Source: Clostridia bacterium
Lineage (GTDB): Bacteria; Bacillota; Clostridia; RUG12999
Reading direction: 5' to 3'
Assembly (NCBI GenBank): GCA_022801925.1
Contig: JAAWTG010000016.1
Location: 1 to 57,964 of the forward strand
DNA length: 57,964 nt
Below, piece after piece: positions 1-8,251 of the stretch. The stretch's first letter is position 1; each line of letters opens with the position of its first letter. The notes under the pieces were generated by a model, which was not told the origin of the DNA, searched no databases, and saw only the letters and a list, made by a program, of their open reading frames with translations. Made by a program: the position numbers and the translations under genes.

Positions 1-2
1 CG

Positions 3-107
3 GAGGATGCAGACAGGCTGGCGCCTACGGGAGACGACAAGCCGAAAGATGCCTTAATTTCGCTATTTCAGGCGGGTTCGGATTCGTTGGTTTACCCTAT
101 ACCATGA
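3..107 (+). CDS. C-terminal end of an unidentified protein (partial)
   Basis: An open frame enters from the left edge and runs 34 codons to a TGA at 105-107, ending in the residues SDSLVYPIP. It lies 32 bases before yaaA on the same strand, so the two could be cotranscribed. Only the tail is visible, with an acidic start followed by a short hydrophobic stretch. I do not recognise the family. Being open to the edge and ending just before a well-spaced gene is the only support. Confidence 0.45.
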   Translation, partial: EDADRLAPTGDDKPKDALISLFQAGSDSLVYPIP

Positions 108-139
108 TATGTATATTCCGTTTAAAGGAGAACGCTTGA

Positions 140-895
140 ATGAAAATAATCATTTCACCTGCCAAAAAGATGAAACGGGAAGAGGTTTTGCCGCCGGAAG
201 GGCTGCCGGTATTCACGGAAAGAGCAGAACAACTTATGCGGCACTTAAAATCGTTGCCATACGGTGCGCTGAAAGAATTGCTGCAATGCAATGATTCGAT
301 TGCAGCGCTGAATTTTGAGCGGTATCAAAAAATGGAATTACACGGGCAGCTATCGCCTGCAATACTGTCCTATGAAGGGATTCAATACCAATATATGTCA
401 CCGCATATTTTGGACAGACAAAGCCTTGACTACGTGCAGAAACATGTTCGCATTCTTTCAGGATTCTATGGTATTTTAAAACCGTTTGACGGCATTGTGC
501 CATATCGGCTGGAAATGCAGGCGAAACTGGAAACGCTATTTTGCAGGAATCTATATGATTTCTGGCAAGACAGCATTTATCAGGAACTGGTGCGGGAGGA
601 CAAAACAATTCTAAATCTTGCGTCAGTAGAATATAGCAAAGTTGTTTCGCGGTATTGCAAGGCGGATGAACATTTTATCACTTGTACATTCGGACAGTGG
701 CAGGACGGAACAGTAAAAGAAAAAGGCGTATATGTGAAAATGGCGCGGGGAGAAATGGTGCGCTTTTTGGCAGAGCGAAATATCACGAAACCGGAGGGAG
801 CCAAAGCGTTTGACCGGCTGGGATATCGGTATCAGGAATCGCTGTCGGATACAACGCACTATGTTTTTGTTGCAACAGGGAAGGGGACAAAATGA
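140..895 (+). CDS. yaaA: YaaA family peroxide-stress protein (DUF328/UPF0246)
   Basis: A 251-residue protein beginning MKIIISPAKKM, the hallmark N-terminus of YaaA/DUF328, at about the usual family length of 250. The conserved central block with LSGFYGILKPFDGI and YRLEM is present near residues 110-128. In E. coli YaaA limits intracellular free iron and protects DNA and protein during hydrogen peroxide stress, and it binds DNA. The start is supported by AAAGGAG about 8 bases upstream. Its stop overlaps the start of the downstream repair-type gene (ATGATGA), so the two are translationally coupled, which fits an oxidative or DNA-damage theme. The family call is secure; the role is taken from the E. 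coli homologue. Confidence 0.92.
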   Translation: MKIIISPAKKMKREEVLPPEGLPVFTERAEQLMRHLKSLPYGALKELLQCNDSIAALNFERYQKMELHGQLSPAILSYEGIQYQYMSPHILDRQSLDYVQKHVRILSGFYGILKPFDGIVPYRLEMQAKLETLFCRNLYDFWQDSIYQELVREDKTILNLASVEYSKVVSRYCKADEHFITCTFGQWQDGTVKEKGVYVKMARGEMVRFLAERNITKPEGAKAFDRLGYRYQESLSDTTHYVFVATGKGTK

Positions 896-3800
896 TGATA
901 GCAGATTTACACATTCATTCTAAATATTCCAGAGCAACCAGCAAAACTTGCGTGCCGGAGTACCTGGACTTGTGGGCGCGAAAAAAAGGGATTGAACTGT
1001 TGGGAACGGGGGATTTCACTCATCCGGCATGGCGGGAAGAACTGAGGGAAAAGCTGAAACCGGCGGAGGGCGGGCTATATGTTTTGCGGGAGACGGAACG
1101 AATACAGGACAAGGCGGCAAGCGGCGGGACGCCGCGGTTTGTCCTGTCGGGAGAAATTAGTTCTATTTATAAAAAGAACGGAAAAGTGCGTAAGGTACAT
1201 AATGTGATTCTGCTTCCGGGTCTGGAGGAAGCGGAAGCGCTTGCGAAGAAATTGGAAGCAGTGGGCAACATTCATTCAGACGGACGCCCTATTTTGGGGC
1301 TGGACTGCCATGATTTGCTGGAAATGACACTGGAAACCTGTCCGGAAGCAGTGTTCATTCCGGCGCATATTTGGACGCCGCATTTTTCACTGTTCGGTGC
1401 ATTTTCAGGGTTTGATACAATAGAAGAATGTTTTGAGGATTTGACGCCATATATTCATGCACTGGAAACGGGTCTGTCGTCAGACCCTGTAATGAATTGG
1501 CAGTTGTCGGCACTGGACAGGTTTACGCTCGTGTCCAATTCCGATGCGCATTCCCCTGCAAAACTGGGACGGGAAACCAATTTGCTAGACATTCCGTTCG
1601 GGTATCCGGCATTGGCGCGTGCCTTACAGGAAGGGGAAAGCGCAGGATTTCGCGGTACCATTGAATTTTTTCCGGAGGAAGGTAAGTATCACTTTGATGG
1701 ACACCGGAACTGTCATTTGTGTCTGAAACCTGCTGAAACGGTGAAATTTGGCGGCAGATGTCCTGTTTGTGGGAAAAAGATTACCATTGGCGTGCAGCAC
1801 CGCGTGGAGGAGTTGGCGGATAGGGAAGCAGGATTCCGACCGGAAGGGGCGTTGCCGTTTGAAAGTCTGGCGCCGCTGCTGGAAGTGATTGCAGCGTCCA
1901 CCGGTCTTTCAGCAACAAGCAAAAAAGTAGACCAGCAGTATGAAGCGCTGTTGCAGAAAATAGGGCCGGAATTTGTAATACTGCGCGAAGCGCCGCTGGA
2001 AGAAATCAGTCATTATGCAGGTCCGTGTGTGGCGGAGGGAATTCGGCGGTTGCGTGCAGGAGAAGTGGAACGGATTCCGGGATATGACGGAGAATATGGC
2101 GTGATTAAACTGCTTGATGAAGCGGAAATTCGAGACATGAACGGACAAACCACGTTTTTAAGCCCTGAGGATTTTAAAGAGCCGCAAAAAGAAGAGAAGG
2201 AACTGCCTGCGCTGCCACAGGAAGCGGAACCAGAGTTAGCGGAATCGGCAATAGAAACACAGGAACAAGATTTGCTGGAGGGACTGAATCCGGAACAATT
2301 ACAGGCTGTGATGACGCCGCAGCAGGTGACGGCAGTCGTTGCCGGTCCTGGCACGGGAAAAACAAAAACGCTGGTGTCAAGAATTGCGTATCTGGTGCAG
2401 CGGCGCGGCGTGAAACCGTCAGAGATGACCGCGGTGACCTTCACCAACAAAGCGGCGGCGGAAATGCGTTTGCGTTTGGAAAAGCAGCTTGGGAAACGTG
2501 CAGTGCGTGCGATGACAATTGGCACTTTTCACGCCATATGTTTAGAATTGCTGCAGGAACTTGGGGAAACGCGGACATTGATAGGCGGAGAAGAAGCGGC
2601 AGAACTGGCGGAACAAGTGATTCAGACATATAAAATGAAGATGAAGCCAAAACGTTTTCTGCAAGAAATCTCCAATCGGAAGAATGGATTGGAAGTTTTA
2701 GAAGCAATGCCGGAAGAAGTCTGTATTGCCTATCAGAACCTGCTGCAGGAGAAAAATGTGATGGATTTGGATGACATACTGCTGGATACGGTAGCGTTGT
2801 GGGAACAGCAAAGTATCTTAAAAAAGCAGGGAAAACGGTTTCAACATTTATTGGTGGACGAATTTCAGGATATCAATAGGGTGCAGCACCAATTGATTCA
2901 GGTGTGGGCGGAAAAAAGCAAAGGACTGTTTGTAATCGGCGATCCGGATCAGTCCATATATGGGTTCCGAGGAGCGGAGGCGGCTTGTTTTAAGCAATTA
3001 GAGGAGACATATCCGACACTGCAAAAAATCTATTTATCGCAGAATTACCGCTGTACACCGGAGATTTTAGAATGTGCGCTTGCCGTAATGGAAGCGGACG
3101 GCAACGGGGAACGGCGGCTAAAGGCAAACAGGGAAAACGGAGAGAAAACGCAGCTTTTGACGGCGGAAAGCGCGCTGTCGGAAGGGATTTTTGTCGCAAA
3201 GAAAATCAACCGGATGGTGGGCGGTATTGATATGCTGGACGCTTATGGGTTTGCGCGTCCGACAGAGGAAAAGAAAACCAGAAGTTTTTCGGAAATGGCT
3301 GTGCTGTACCGGACGCATAGGCAGTGCAAGGTGCTGGAACAATGTCTGGCACAAGAGGGAATCCCTTATGTGGTTGTAGGGCAGGACGAACTGCTGACAG
3401 ACCCCATTATTCGCGGAATCATAGCGTTTTTTCGGTTTTTATTGTCGCCGGAAGATTTCTTTTCTATGCGGACAAGCCTGAAACTACTAATCGGCGTAGA
3501 TGAAACATTTGCTGCGGCGGTGCAGGAGAAGTTGCAGGGTACAGATGGGACGTTACAGGAGCGATTGGCGGCATATCAAACCGGCGGAAGCGCGGACGCG
3601 TATTTTAGGTGTATGGCGGAATGTTTGCCTAAGATAGCAAAGGAAAAACCTGTGAAATTGCTGGAACGCGCCATCGCTGCATTTGGTCTGGAGGAAGCGG
3701 AACCAGTGAGCCGTCTTTGCAATATGGCGGTTTTATACGATAGCATGGAGAACTTTTTGAACGCGTTGGTGCTTGGAAAAGAAAGCGATATTGTACGAAA

Positions 3801-4119
3801 TTCTGGTCGGCATTACACCTCTGATGCCGTTACGTTAATGACATTGCACGGCTGCAAGGGACTGGAATTTCCTGTTGTATTTTTGTGCGGTGTAAATGAA
3901 GGGACGCTGCCACTGGAAATGAAGCATGACACGACCGACCATGCAGAAGAAAGGCGGCTGTTTTATGTTGGTATGACGCGGGCGCAGGAGGAATTATATT
4001 TGCTGTCCTCGCCAAAACCGTCCCTCTTTTTGAGTGATATTCCAAAGGAAATGCTGTGCCATGTACAGGCGCGTCCGCCCAAACAGCAGGAGGTACGACA
4101 AACGAGTATGTTTGATTAA
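892..4119 (+). CDS. EndoQ-like PHP nuclease fused to UvrD/PcrA-type DNA helicase
   Basis: A 1075-residue fusion. Residues 1 to about 400 resemble endonuclease Q: a PHP metal site starting ADLHIHSKYSRATS, a further NSDAHSPAKLG block near 215, and a four-cysteine zinc site (CHLC...CPVC) near 275-295. EndoQ cuts DNA 5' of deaminated bases and abasic sites. From about residue 460 a superfamily 1A helicase follows: Walker A AGPGTGKTKTL near 484, LLVDEFQDINR near 653, GDPDQSIYGFRGA near 683, TLHGCKGLEF near 984 and VGMTRAQEELYL near 1026. An acidic, E/Q-rich linker (about 425-460) joins the halves. The likely role is strand incision plus unwinding in repair of deaminated DNA; this is inference from domains. 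It is coupled to yaaA upstream and closed by a terminator. Confidence 0.88.
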   Translation: MMIADLHIHSKYSRATSKTCVPEYLDLWARKKGIELLGTGDFTHPAWREELREKLKPAEGGLYVLRETERIQDKAASGGTPRFVLSGEISSIYKKNGKVRKVHNVILLPGLEEAEALAKKLEAVGNIHSDGRPILGLDCHDLLEMTLETCPEAVFIPAHIWTPHFSLFGAFSGFDTIEECFEDLTPYIHALETGLSSDPVMNWQLSALDRFTLVSNSDAHSPAKLGRETNLLDIPFGYPALARALQEGESAGFRGTIEFFPEEGKYHFDGHRNCHLCLKPAETVKFGGRCPVCGKKITIGVQHRVEELADREAGFRPEGALPFESLAPLLEVIAASTGLSATSKKVDQQYEALLQKIGPEFVILREAPLEEISHYAGPCVAEGIRRLRAGEVERIPGYDGEYGVIKLLDEAEIRDMNGQTTFLSPEDFKEPQKEEKELPALPQEAEPELAESAIETQEQDLLEGLNPEQLQAVMTPQQVTAVVAGPGTGKTKTLVSRIAYLVQRRGVKPSEMTAVTFTNKAAAEMRLRLEKQLGKRAVRAMTIGTFHAICLELLQELGETRTLIGGEEAAELAEQVIQTYKMKMKPKRFLQEISNRKNGLEVLEAMPEEVCIAYQNLLQEKNVMDLDDILLDTVALWEQQSILKKQGKRFQHLLVDEFQDINRVQHQLIQVWAEKSKGLFVIGDPDQSIYGFRGAEAACFKQLEETYPTLQKIYLSQNYRCTPEILECALAVMEADGNGERRLKANRENGEKTQLLTAESALSEGIFVAKKINRMVGGIDMLDAYGFARPTEEKKTRSFSEMAVLYRTHRQCKVLEQCLAQEGIPYVVVGQDELLTDPIIRGIIAFFRFLLSPEDFFSMRTSLKLLIGVDETFAAAVQEKLQGTDGTLQERLAAYQTGGSADAYFRCMAECLPKIAKEKPVKLLERAIAAFGLEEAEPVSRLCNMAVLYDSMENFLNALVLGKESDIVRNSGRHYTSDAVTLMTLHGCKGLEFPVVFLCGVNEGTLPLEMKHDTTDHAEERRLFYVGMTRAQEELYLLSSPKPSLFLSDIPKEMLCHVQARPPKQQEVRQTSMFD

Positions 4120-4124
4120 AAAAG

Positions 4125-4158
4125 AAAAAACGGTGAAGGAATTCCTTCGCCGTTTTTT
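4125..4158 (+). terminator. Rho-independent terminator after the EndoQ-UvrD gene
   Basis: A 15-base-pair stem (CGGTGAAGG / CCTTCGCCG core, one G-T wobble, flanked by A6/T6) with an AATT loop, followed by TTTTTTCTTTT, begins six bases after the stop codon. The A-tract on the other side would also allow some termination of minus-strand transcription. Confidence 0.9.
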
Positions 4159-4273
4159 CTTTTGCATAGAAAACTGTCGGTAAAGTTAGCGTTTTTAGCC
4201 GGATAATGCAGTAAAAGACAGAAAATGCATTATGGAAAAAAAGGTTTATGCATGAAATACCAGTAATTTCATA

Positions 4274-4302
4274 TTGAAAAAGAGTCTGATACGCGCTAAA
4301 CT
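4274..4302 (+). promoter_or_regulatory. candidate sigma-A promoter for the surface-glycan locus
   Basis: TTGAAA, a 17-base spacer, then TAAACT. It lies about 55 bases before the SLH protein start at 4358 and after the preceding terminator. The -10 box is imperfect, so this is only the best candidate in the roughly 200-base gap. Confidence 0.35.
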
Positions 4303-4357
4303 GGAAACAGAAGAACAAGCTTGGGAAATCAATCTTTAAACCAAAGGGGAGGAAATT

Positions 4358-7300
4358 ATGAAAAAACGTGTAACAAGATGGCTGGGATTGCTATTGTCAT
4401 TCGTTATGCTGCTCATGACATTACAAATATCTGTCACGGCGGCGGGAGAAACGAATCTATGCGCAGGCATTGTACCAACGCTCAGCCAAGAGGCAAGCAG
4501 AAATGATACTGCCAAAGCAACGCAGGCGGCGGCTTTGACAGATGGTAAGATTGCAAATGGATATAGCAATTCAGCATGGTTTATTCGGAATGATGTCAAT
4601 GCAGATATTGTTCCGACAGCAACCTTTGATTTGGGAGAAGAGAAAAAGGTTGGGAAATGGGTAATTACAGGCGCCAGCAGCTTTAAGACAGCGTTTGCCA
4701 AAAAATATGATATATCCTATAGTGCGGACGGAGAAAACTGGACGGTGGCAAAGTCGGTAGAGAATAACACAGAATATGCCGCTACAACAGAGTTTTCCAA
4801 TATAGCGGCGCGTTATTGGCGTTTGACCGTATATTTTACAGGGGAGAACAATACAGATTTGGACAAAGCCAGCCCCTATGAGCAAGTACGGATTTCTGAA
4901 ATTGAAATGTATGAGGGCGAGGACGCGCAAGATTTTGGGGTGGAAATAACAGCGCCGGGGACTTTGTCTGAGTTAAGCGAGGGAGATAACCTGACGCTGA
5001 AAGCGGCAGTGACCGGAGCGGCGGACAGTGTTACGAAAGTAGAGTTTTCTGTCGGAAATAATACGGTGGCAGCAGTGCAGGATGCGCAGGATAACAGCGT
5101 ATGGACAGCGGCGGCAGAAAATCTCAGCGCGGGAGACTATAGTATTACAGCGGCAGCATATGTCGGCGAGAGTTCTGTGTGCAGTGAACCGATAAACGTC
5201 AGGGTGCATGCGACCACCTATACCAATATTGCACAAGGAAAACCGGCGAAAGTATCGGTGATATCCACCGGCGCAGCTTCGGGCATTGTAGACGGCGACA
5301 GCGCTGCAAGTACCGGTACGCATGTGTGGTTTGTCAATGGGACAATGGTAAACAGCACGCCGTCTAACGGCGCAACGGCTGAAATTGACCTTGCGGACGG
5401 TTATCCCAATACGTTTTTATTGCAGTCCATTAAGCTATATACAGGCGGAAACGGAGACCCTGCTGTTTCGGATTTTGCACTGTACTATAAATTAGGAGAA
5501 ACATGGACGGAAGCTGCAAGTGAAACAGGAAATACTGAAGGGGCATATACCTATACGTTTCCGGAAGAAGTGGAAGCGGACGCGGTTCGGTTTGTGTGCA
5601 ACACAGCGAACTTGAAATTACGTGTCAGAGAAATCGAAGTATATGGTAAAGTTTTAAGACCGGAGCCGCCGAGCGTGACAGTACCCTCTACGAATATGAC
5701 AGTCTCCACAAACGAAGTGGAAATTACGGCAACAGTCGATGCGGGAAGAGATACTATCAGCAAGATTGGCGCAGAACTGAACGGCGCGGCAACCGACGCA
5801 CAGGTGACAGGAAGCGGAATGCATTATAAAGTGAAAGTCAGCGGACTTGTACAAGGGGAAAATACAGTAGTCATAACGGCGGAAAGCAGCGAAGGGCTTG
5901 TTGGACGTTCTGAAATCATTACCGTGACATATGACCCCAGTACGGCGGAGGTATCTGCGATAGAAATAATAACGCCAAAGGAATCAACAGAAATGTGTGA
6001 AAATGAGGCATTGACCATCACTGCACAGGTGACAGGAAAAACACAAGGAATAACGGCAGTGCGGTTTTATGCAGGCGAAACACTTCTTGCCAGTGGCAGG
6101 GAAAGAACCGATAACAGATGGACGGCAAAAGTAGAAGCGCTTAGTATTGGTACATATACCGTAACGGCAAAGGCATACAGAGGCGAAGTAGAAGCAGCAG
6201 TCAGTGAAGCGATAACGGTTACAGTCAGCGAATTTAAAAGCGACAATATTTCCAAGAAAAAGCCGGTGGGAGTATCCTATCTTTCGACAGGGTCTGCTTC
6301 CGGTATTACAGACGGAAACACAACAGCAACCTCAGGAAATTATGTGTGGTTTGTCAACGGAACGATTTCTGCAACACCTTCTGGTGGCGCATGGGCGGAG
6401 ATTGATCTTGAAGAAATGTATTCAGTGAACTATGTCCGGCTGTTTTCTGGCAGAAGCGACAGCGGACCGGTACCGGATTTCACATTTTACTATAGAGTGA
6501 ACGGCGAATGGATAGAAGCGCTGAAAGTGACGGGGAATACGCAAGAAGACAGGAAGTGCAATTTTGATGAAATCGTAAAAACAGATGGGATTCGATTTGT
6601 CTGCAATACAGACGGCATTAAATTTTGCGTCAGAGAAATTCGAGTCGCCGGCGCACTGGCAAAAGCGGAAGCACCTGTTATAACGGCGCCGGATTTGAAA
6701 GACGGAACAATGAATGTGTTTGAGGAGACGGTAACGCTTACGGCGAATGTAAATGCAAACGGAAGTACAATTCGTGAAATTGGCGCGGAAGTGAATGGGA
6801 AGCCGGTTGAAGTAGAGACAGAAGGTTCCGGCAGCGAATATAAAGTGACAGTAAAAGGGCTTGTTTCAGGGAATAACACGGTATTTTTGTTGGCTGAAAA
6901 TGCCGACGGAACCCTTGGATATTCCGATGAACTCACCTTGGTATACTACAGTTCAGAAGATTTCATGACAGCATTTGCGGCGGTAAATACCCAGCAGCAG
7001 TTAGGACAATTTATCATGGATAACAAATCTCTGCTGGAATTGGAAGAGGACGACTATACCAATCAAGAAAAATATGGAAGAATCTACAGCGGTGTATTAA
7101 AGGCGAAAAATGAAATCAAAACAATAGCTGATTTTCTTGCTGTATTCACAGAAAATAAAAAACTGGAAGAAATCAGAACCGCAGGCAACGAGAACTTCAT
7201 TGAAGTGTTGCAGACGGCGTTTTCGGAAATTGATGTATCCATGCTGGAGACAGCATCCAGTAATATAAAAACATCGTTCGCGGCAATGGTGAAAGCAGCG

Positions 7301-8248
7301 GAGTTTCATAATGCAGCGGAACTCGCAAAATGTGTGGAAACGAGTTATGCATTGAGTAAAATCAAATATACACCGTGGAACGGTCTGACATCTGTGCTGG
7401 AACAATATCACACTTGTTTGGAACTTACGGATTATCAAGACTATGCAGCTTTGACGCCGGCACAAAAATCTTATGCAAACCAGATGATTGCAGCGGATAG
7501 AGCGTCCGGTCAAATGAATACAAAAGAAGGATTTAAGGCAATCTTTACGGAAGCTGTGGCAAAAGGTAAAAATTATACCGGCGGAAGCGGTACAGGCAGT
7601 GGCGGCGGTTCCGGTTCGGGTTCAGGCGGAAGAGGCTCAGGATCTAAAGTATCCGGTGGTACAATCAGCGTACCGCCAAATATGACGGCGCCGAATGAAA
7701 TTGATGTAAATTACTACAGTGATGTTACACCTTCTCATGAAGCATGGAATGCTATTACCTATATGACAAAGATAGGAAAAATTCAAGGCGTTGGCAATGG
7801 ACAGTTTCTGCCGGATGCCTCCATCACAAGAGAGGAATTTGTAAAAATTTTAGTAGAAGCCTTGTTTACGGTAGATGCTTCAGCAACAACTGCATTTCAG
7901 GATGTTGCGGTGGATAGCTGGTATTACAAATATGTCGCTACAGCACAAAAACTGGGTGTGGTAAACGGCATTTCTGAGACCTCATTTGGCAGTGGGGCGC
8001 ATATGACACGGGAAGAAATGGCAACGTTGGTCTACCGTGCGGCAGCGGCTACCGGTATCTCGCTTGATACGGAAGGAAGCAGTGCGGTTGCAGCAGATGA
8101 AGATAATATTTCCACTTGGGCATATTATCCGATATATGCTCTGCGGCGCAGCGGCATGATAACCGGCGAAAATGTGCGGCCGCGTGACCGGGCGACACGT
8201 GCTGAAGCGGTGCAGCTTTTATATCAGATGATACTGATGGAGGGATAA
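4358..8248 (+). CDS. Secreted SLH-anchored protein with F5/8 type C and Ig-like modules
   Basis: A 1296-residue surface protein. A signal peptide occupies residues 1-28 (KKR start, hydrophobic LLLSFVMLLM core, VTAA cleavage region). Three F5/8 type C (discoidin-like) carbohydrate-binding modules appear near 30-190, 290-432 and 632-770; the second and third share the patterns STGxASGI and VWFVNGT. Ig-like repeats separate them (about 195-285, 435-630, 775-870). A helical, FIVAR-like region spans about 870-1050, a Gly/Ser linker about 1073-1100, and three SLH repeats end the protein (about 1115-1296) for binding pyruvylated cell-wall glycan. The likely role is tethering the cell to, or displaying, a polysaccharide; no catalytic domain is seen. 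GGGGAGGAA precedes the start. It is the first gene of the locus and lies four bases from the next. Confidence 0.85.
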   Translation: MKKRVTRWLGLLLSFVMLLMTLQISVTAAGETNLCAGIVPTLSQEASRNDTAKATQAAALTDGKIANGYSNSAWFIRNDVNADIVPTATFDLGEEKKVGKWVITGASSFKTAFAKKYDISYSADGENWTVAKSVENNTEYAATTEFSNIAARYWRLTVYFTGENNTDLDKASPYEQVRISEIEMYEGEDAQDFGVEITAPGTLSELSEGDNLTLKAAVTGAADSVTKVEFSVGNNTVAAVQDAQDNSVWTAAAENLSAGDYSITAAAYVGESSVCSEPINVRVHATTYTNIAQGKPAKVSVISTGAASGIVDGDSAASTGTHVWFVNGTMVNSTPSNGATAEIDLADGYPNTFLLQSIKLYTGGNGDPAVSDFALYYKLGETWTEAASETGNTEGAYTYTFPEEVEADAVRFVCNTANLKLRVREIEVYGKVLRPEPPSVTVPSTNMTVSTNEVEITATVDAGRDTISKIGAELNGAATDAQVTGSGMHYKVKVSGLVQGENTVVITAESSEGLVGRSEIITVTYDPSTAEVSAIEIITPKESTEMCENEALTITAQVTGKTQGITAVRFYAGETLLASGRERTDNRWTAKVEALSIGTYTVTAKAYRGEVEAAVSEAITVTVSEFKSDNISKKKPVGVSYLSTGSASGITDGNTTATSGNYVWFVNGTISATPSGGAWAEIDLEEMYSVNYVRLFSGRSDSGPVPDFTFYYRVNGEWIEALKVTGNTQEDRKCNFDEIVKTDGIRFVCNTDGIKFCVREIRVAGALAKAEAPVITAPDLKDGTMNVFEETVTLTANVNANGSTIREIGAEVNGKPVEVETEGSGSEYKVTVKGLVSGNNTVFLLAENADGTLGYSDELTLVYYSSEDFMTAFAAVNTQQQLGQFIMDNKSLLELEEDDYTNQEKYGRIYSGVLKAKNEIKTIADFLAVFTENKKLEEIRTAGNENFIEVLQTAFSEIDVSMLETASSNIKTSFAAMVKAAEFHNAAELAKCVETSYALSKIKYTPWNGLTSVLEQYHTCLELTDYQDYAALTPAQKSYANQMIAADRASGQMNTKEGFKAIFTEAVAKGKNYTGGSGTGSGGGSGSGSGGRGSGSKVSGGTISVPPNMTAPNEIDVNYYSDVTPSHEAWNAITYMTKIGKIQGVGNGQFLPDASITREEFVKILVEALFTVDASATTAFQDVAVDSWYYKYVATAQKLGVVNGISETSFGSGAHMTREEMATLVYRAAAATGISLDTEGSSAVAADEDNISTWAYYPIYALRRSGMITGENVRPRDRATRAEAVQLLYQMILMEG

Positions 8249-8251
8249 GAA

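Noticed and set aside
7576-7670. Short tandem repeat or CRISPR-like array
   Set aside because: The repetitive bases encode a Gly/Ser linker between a helical region and the SLH repeats; there are no spacers. No CRISPR array was seen anywhere in the window.
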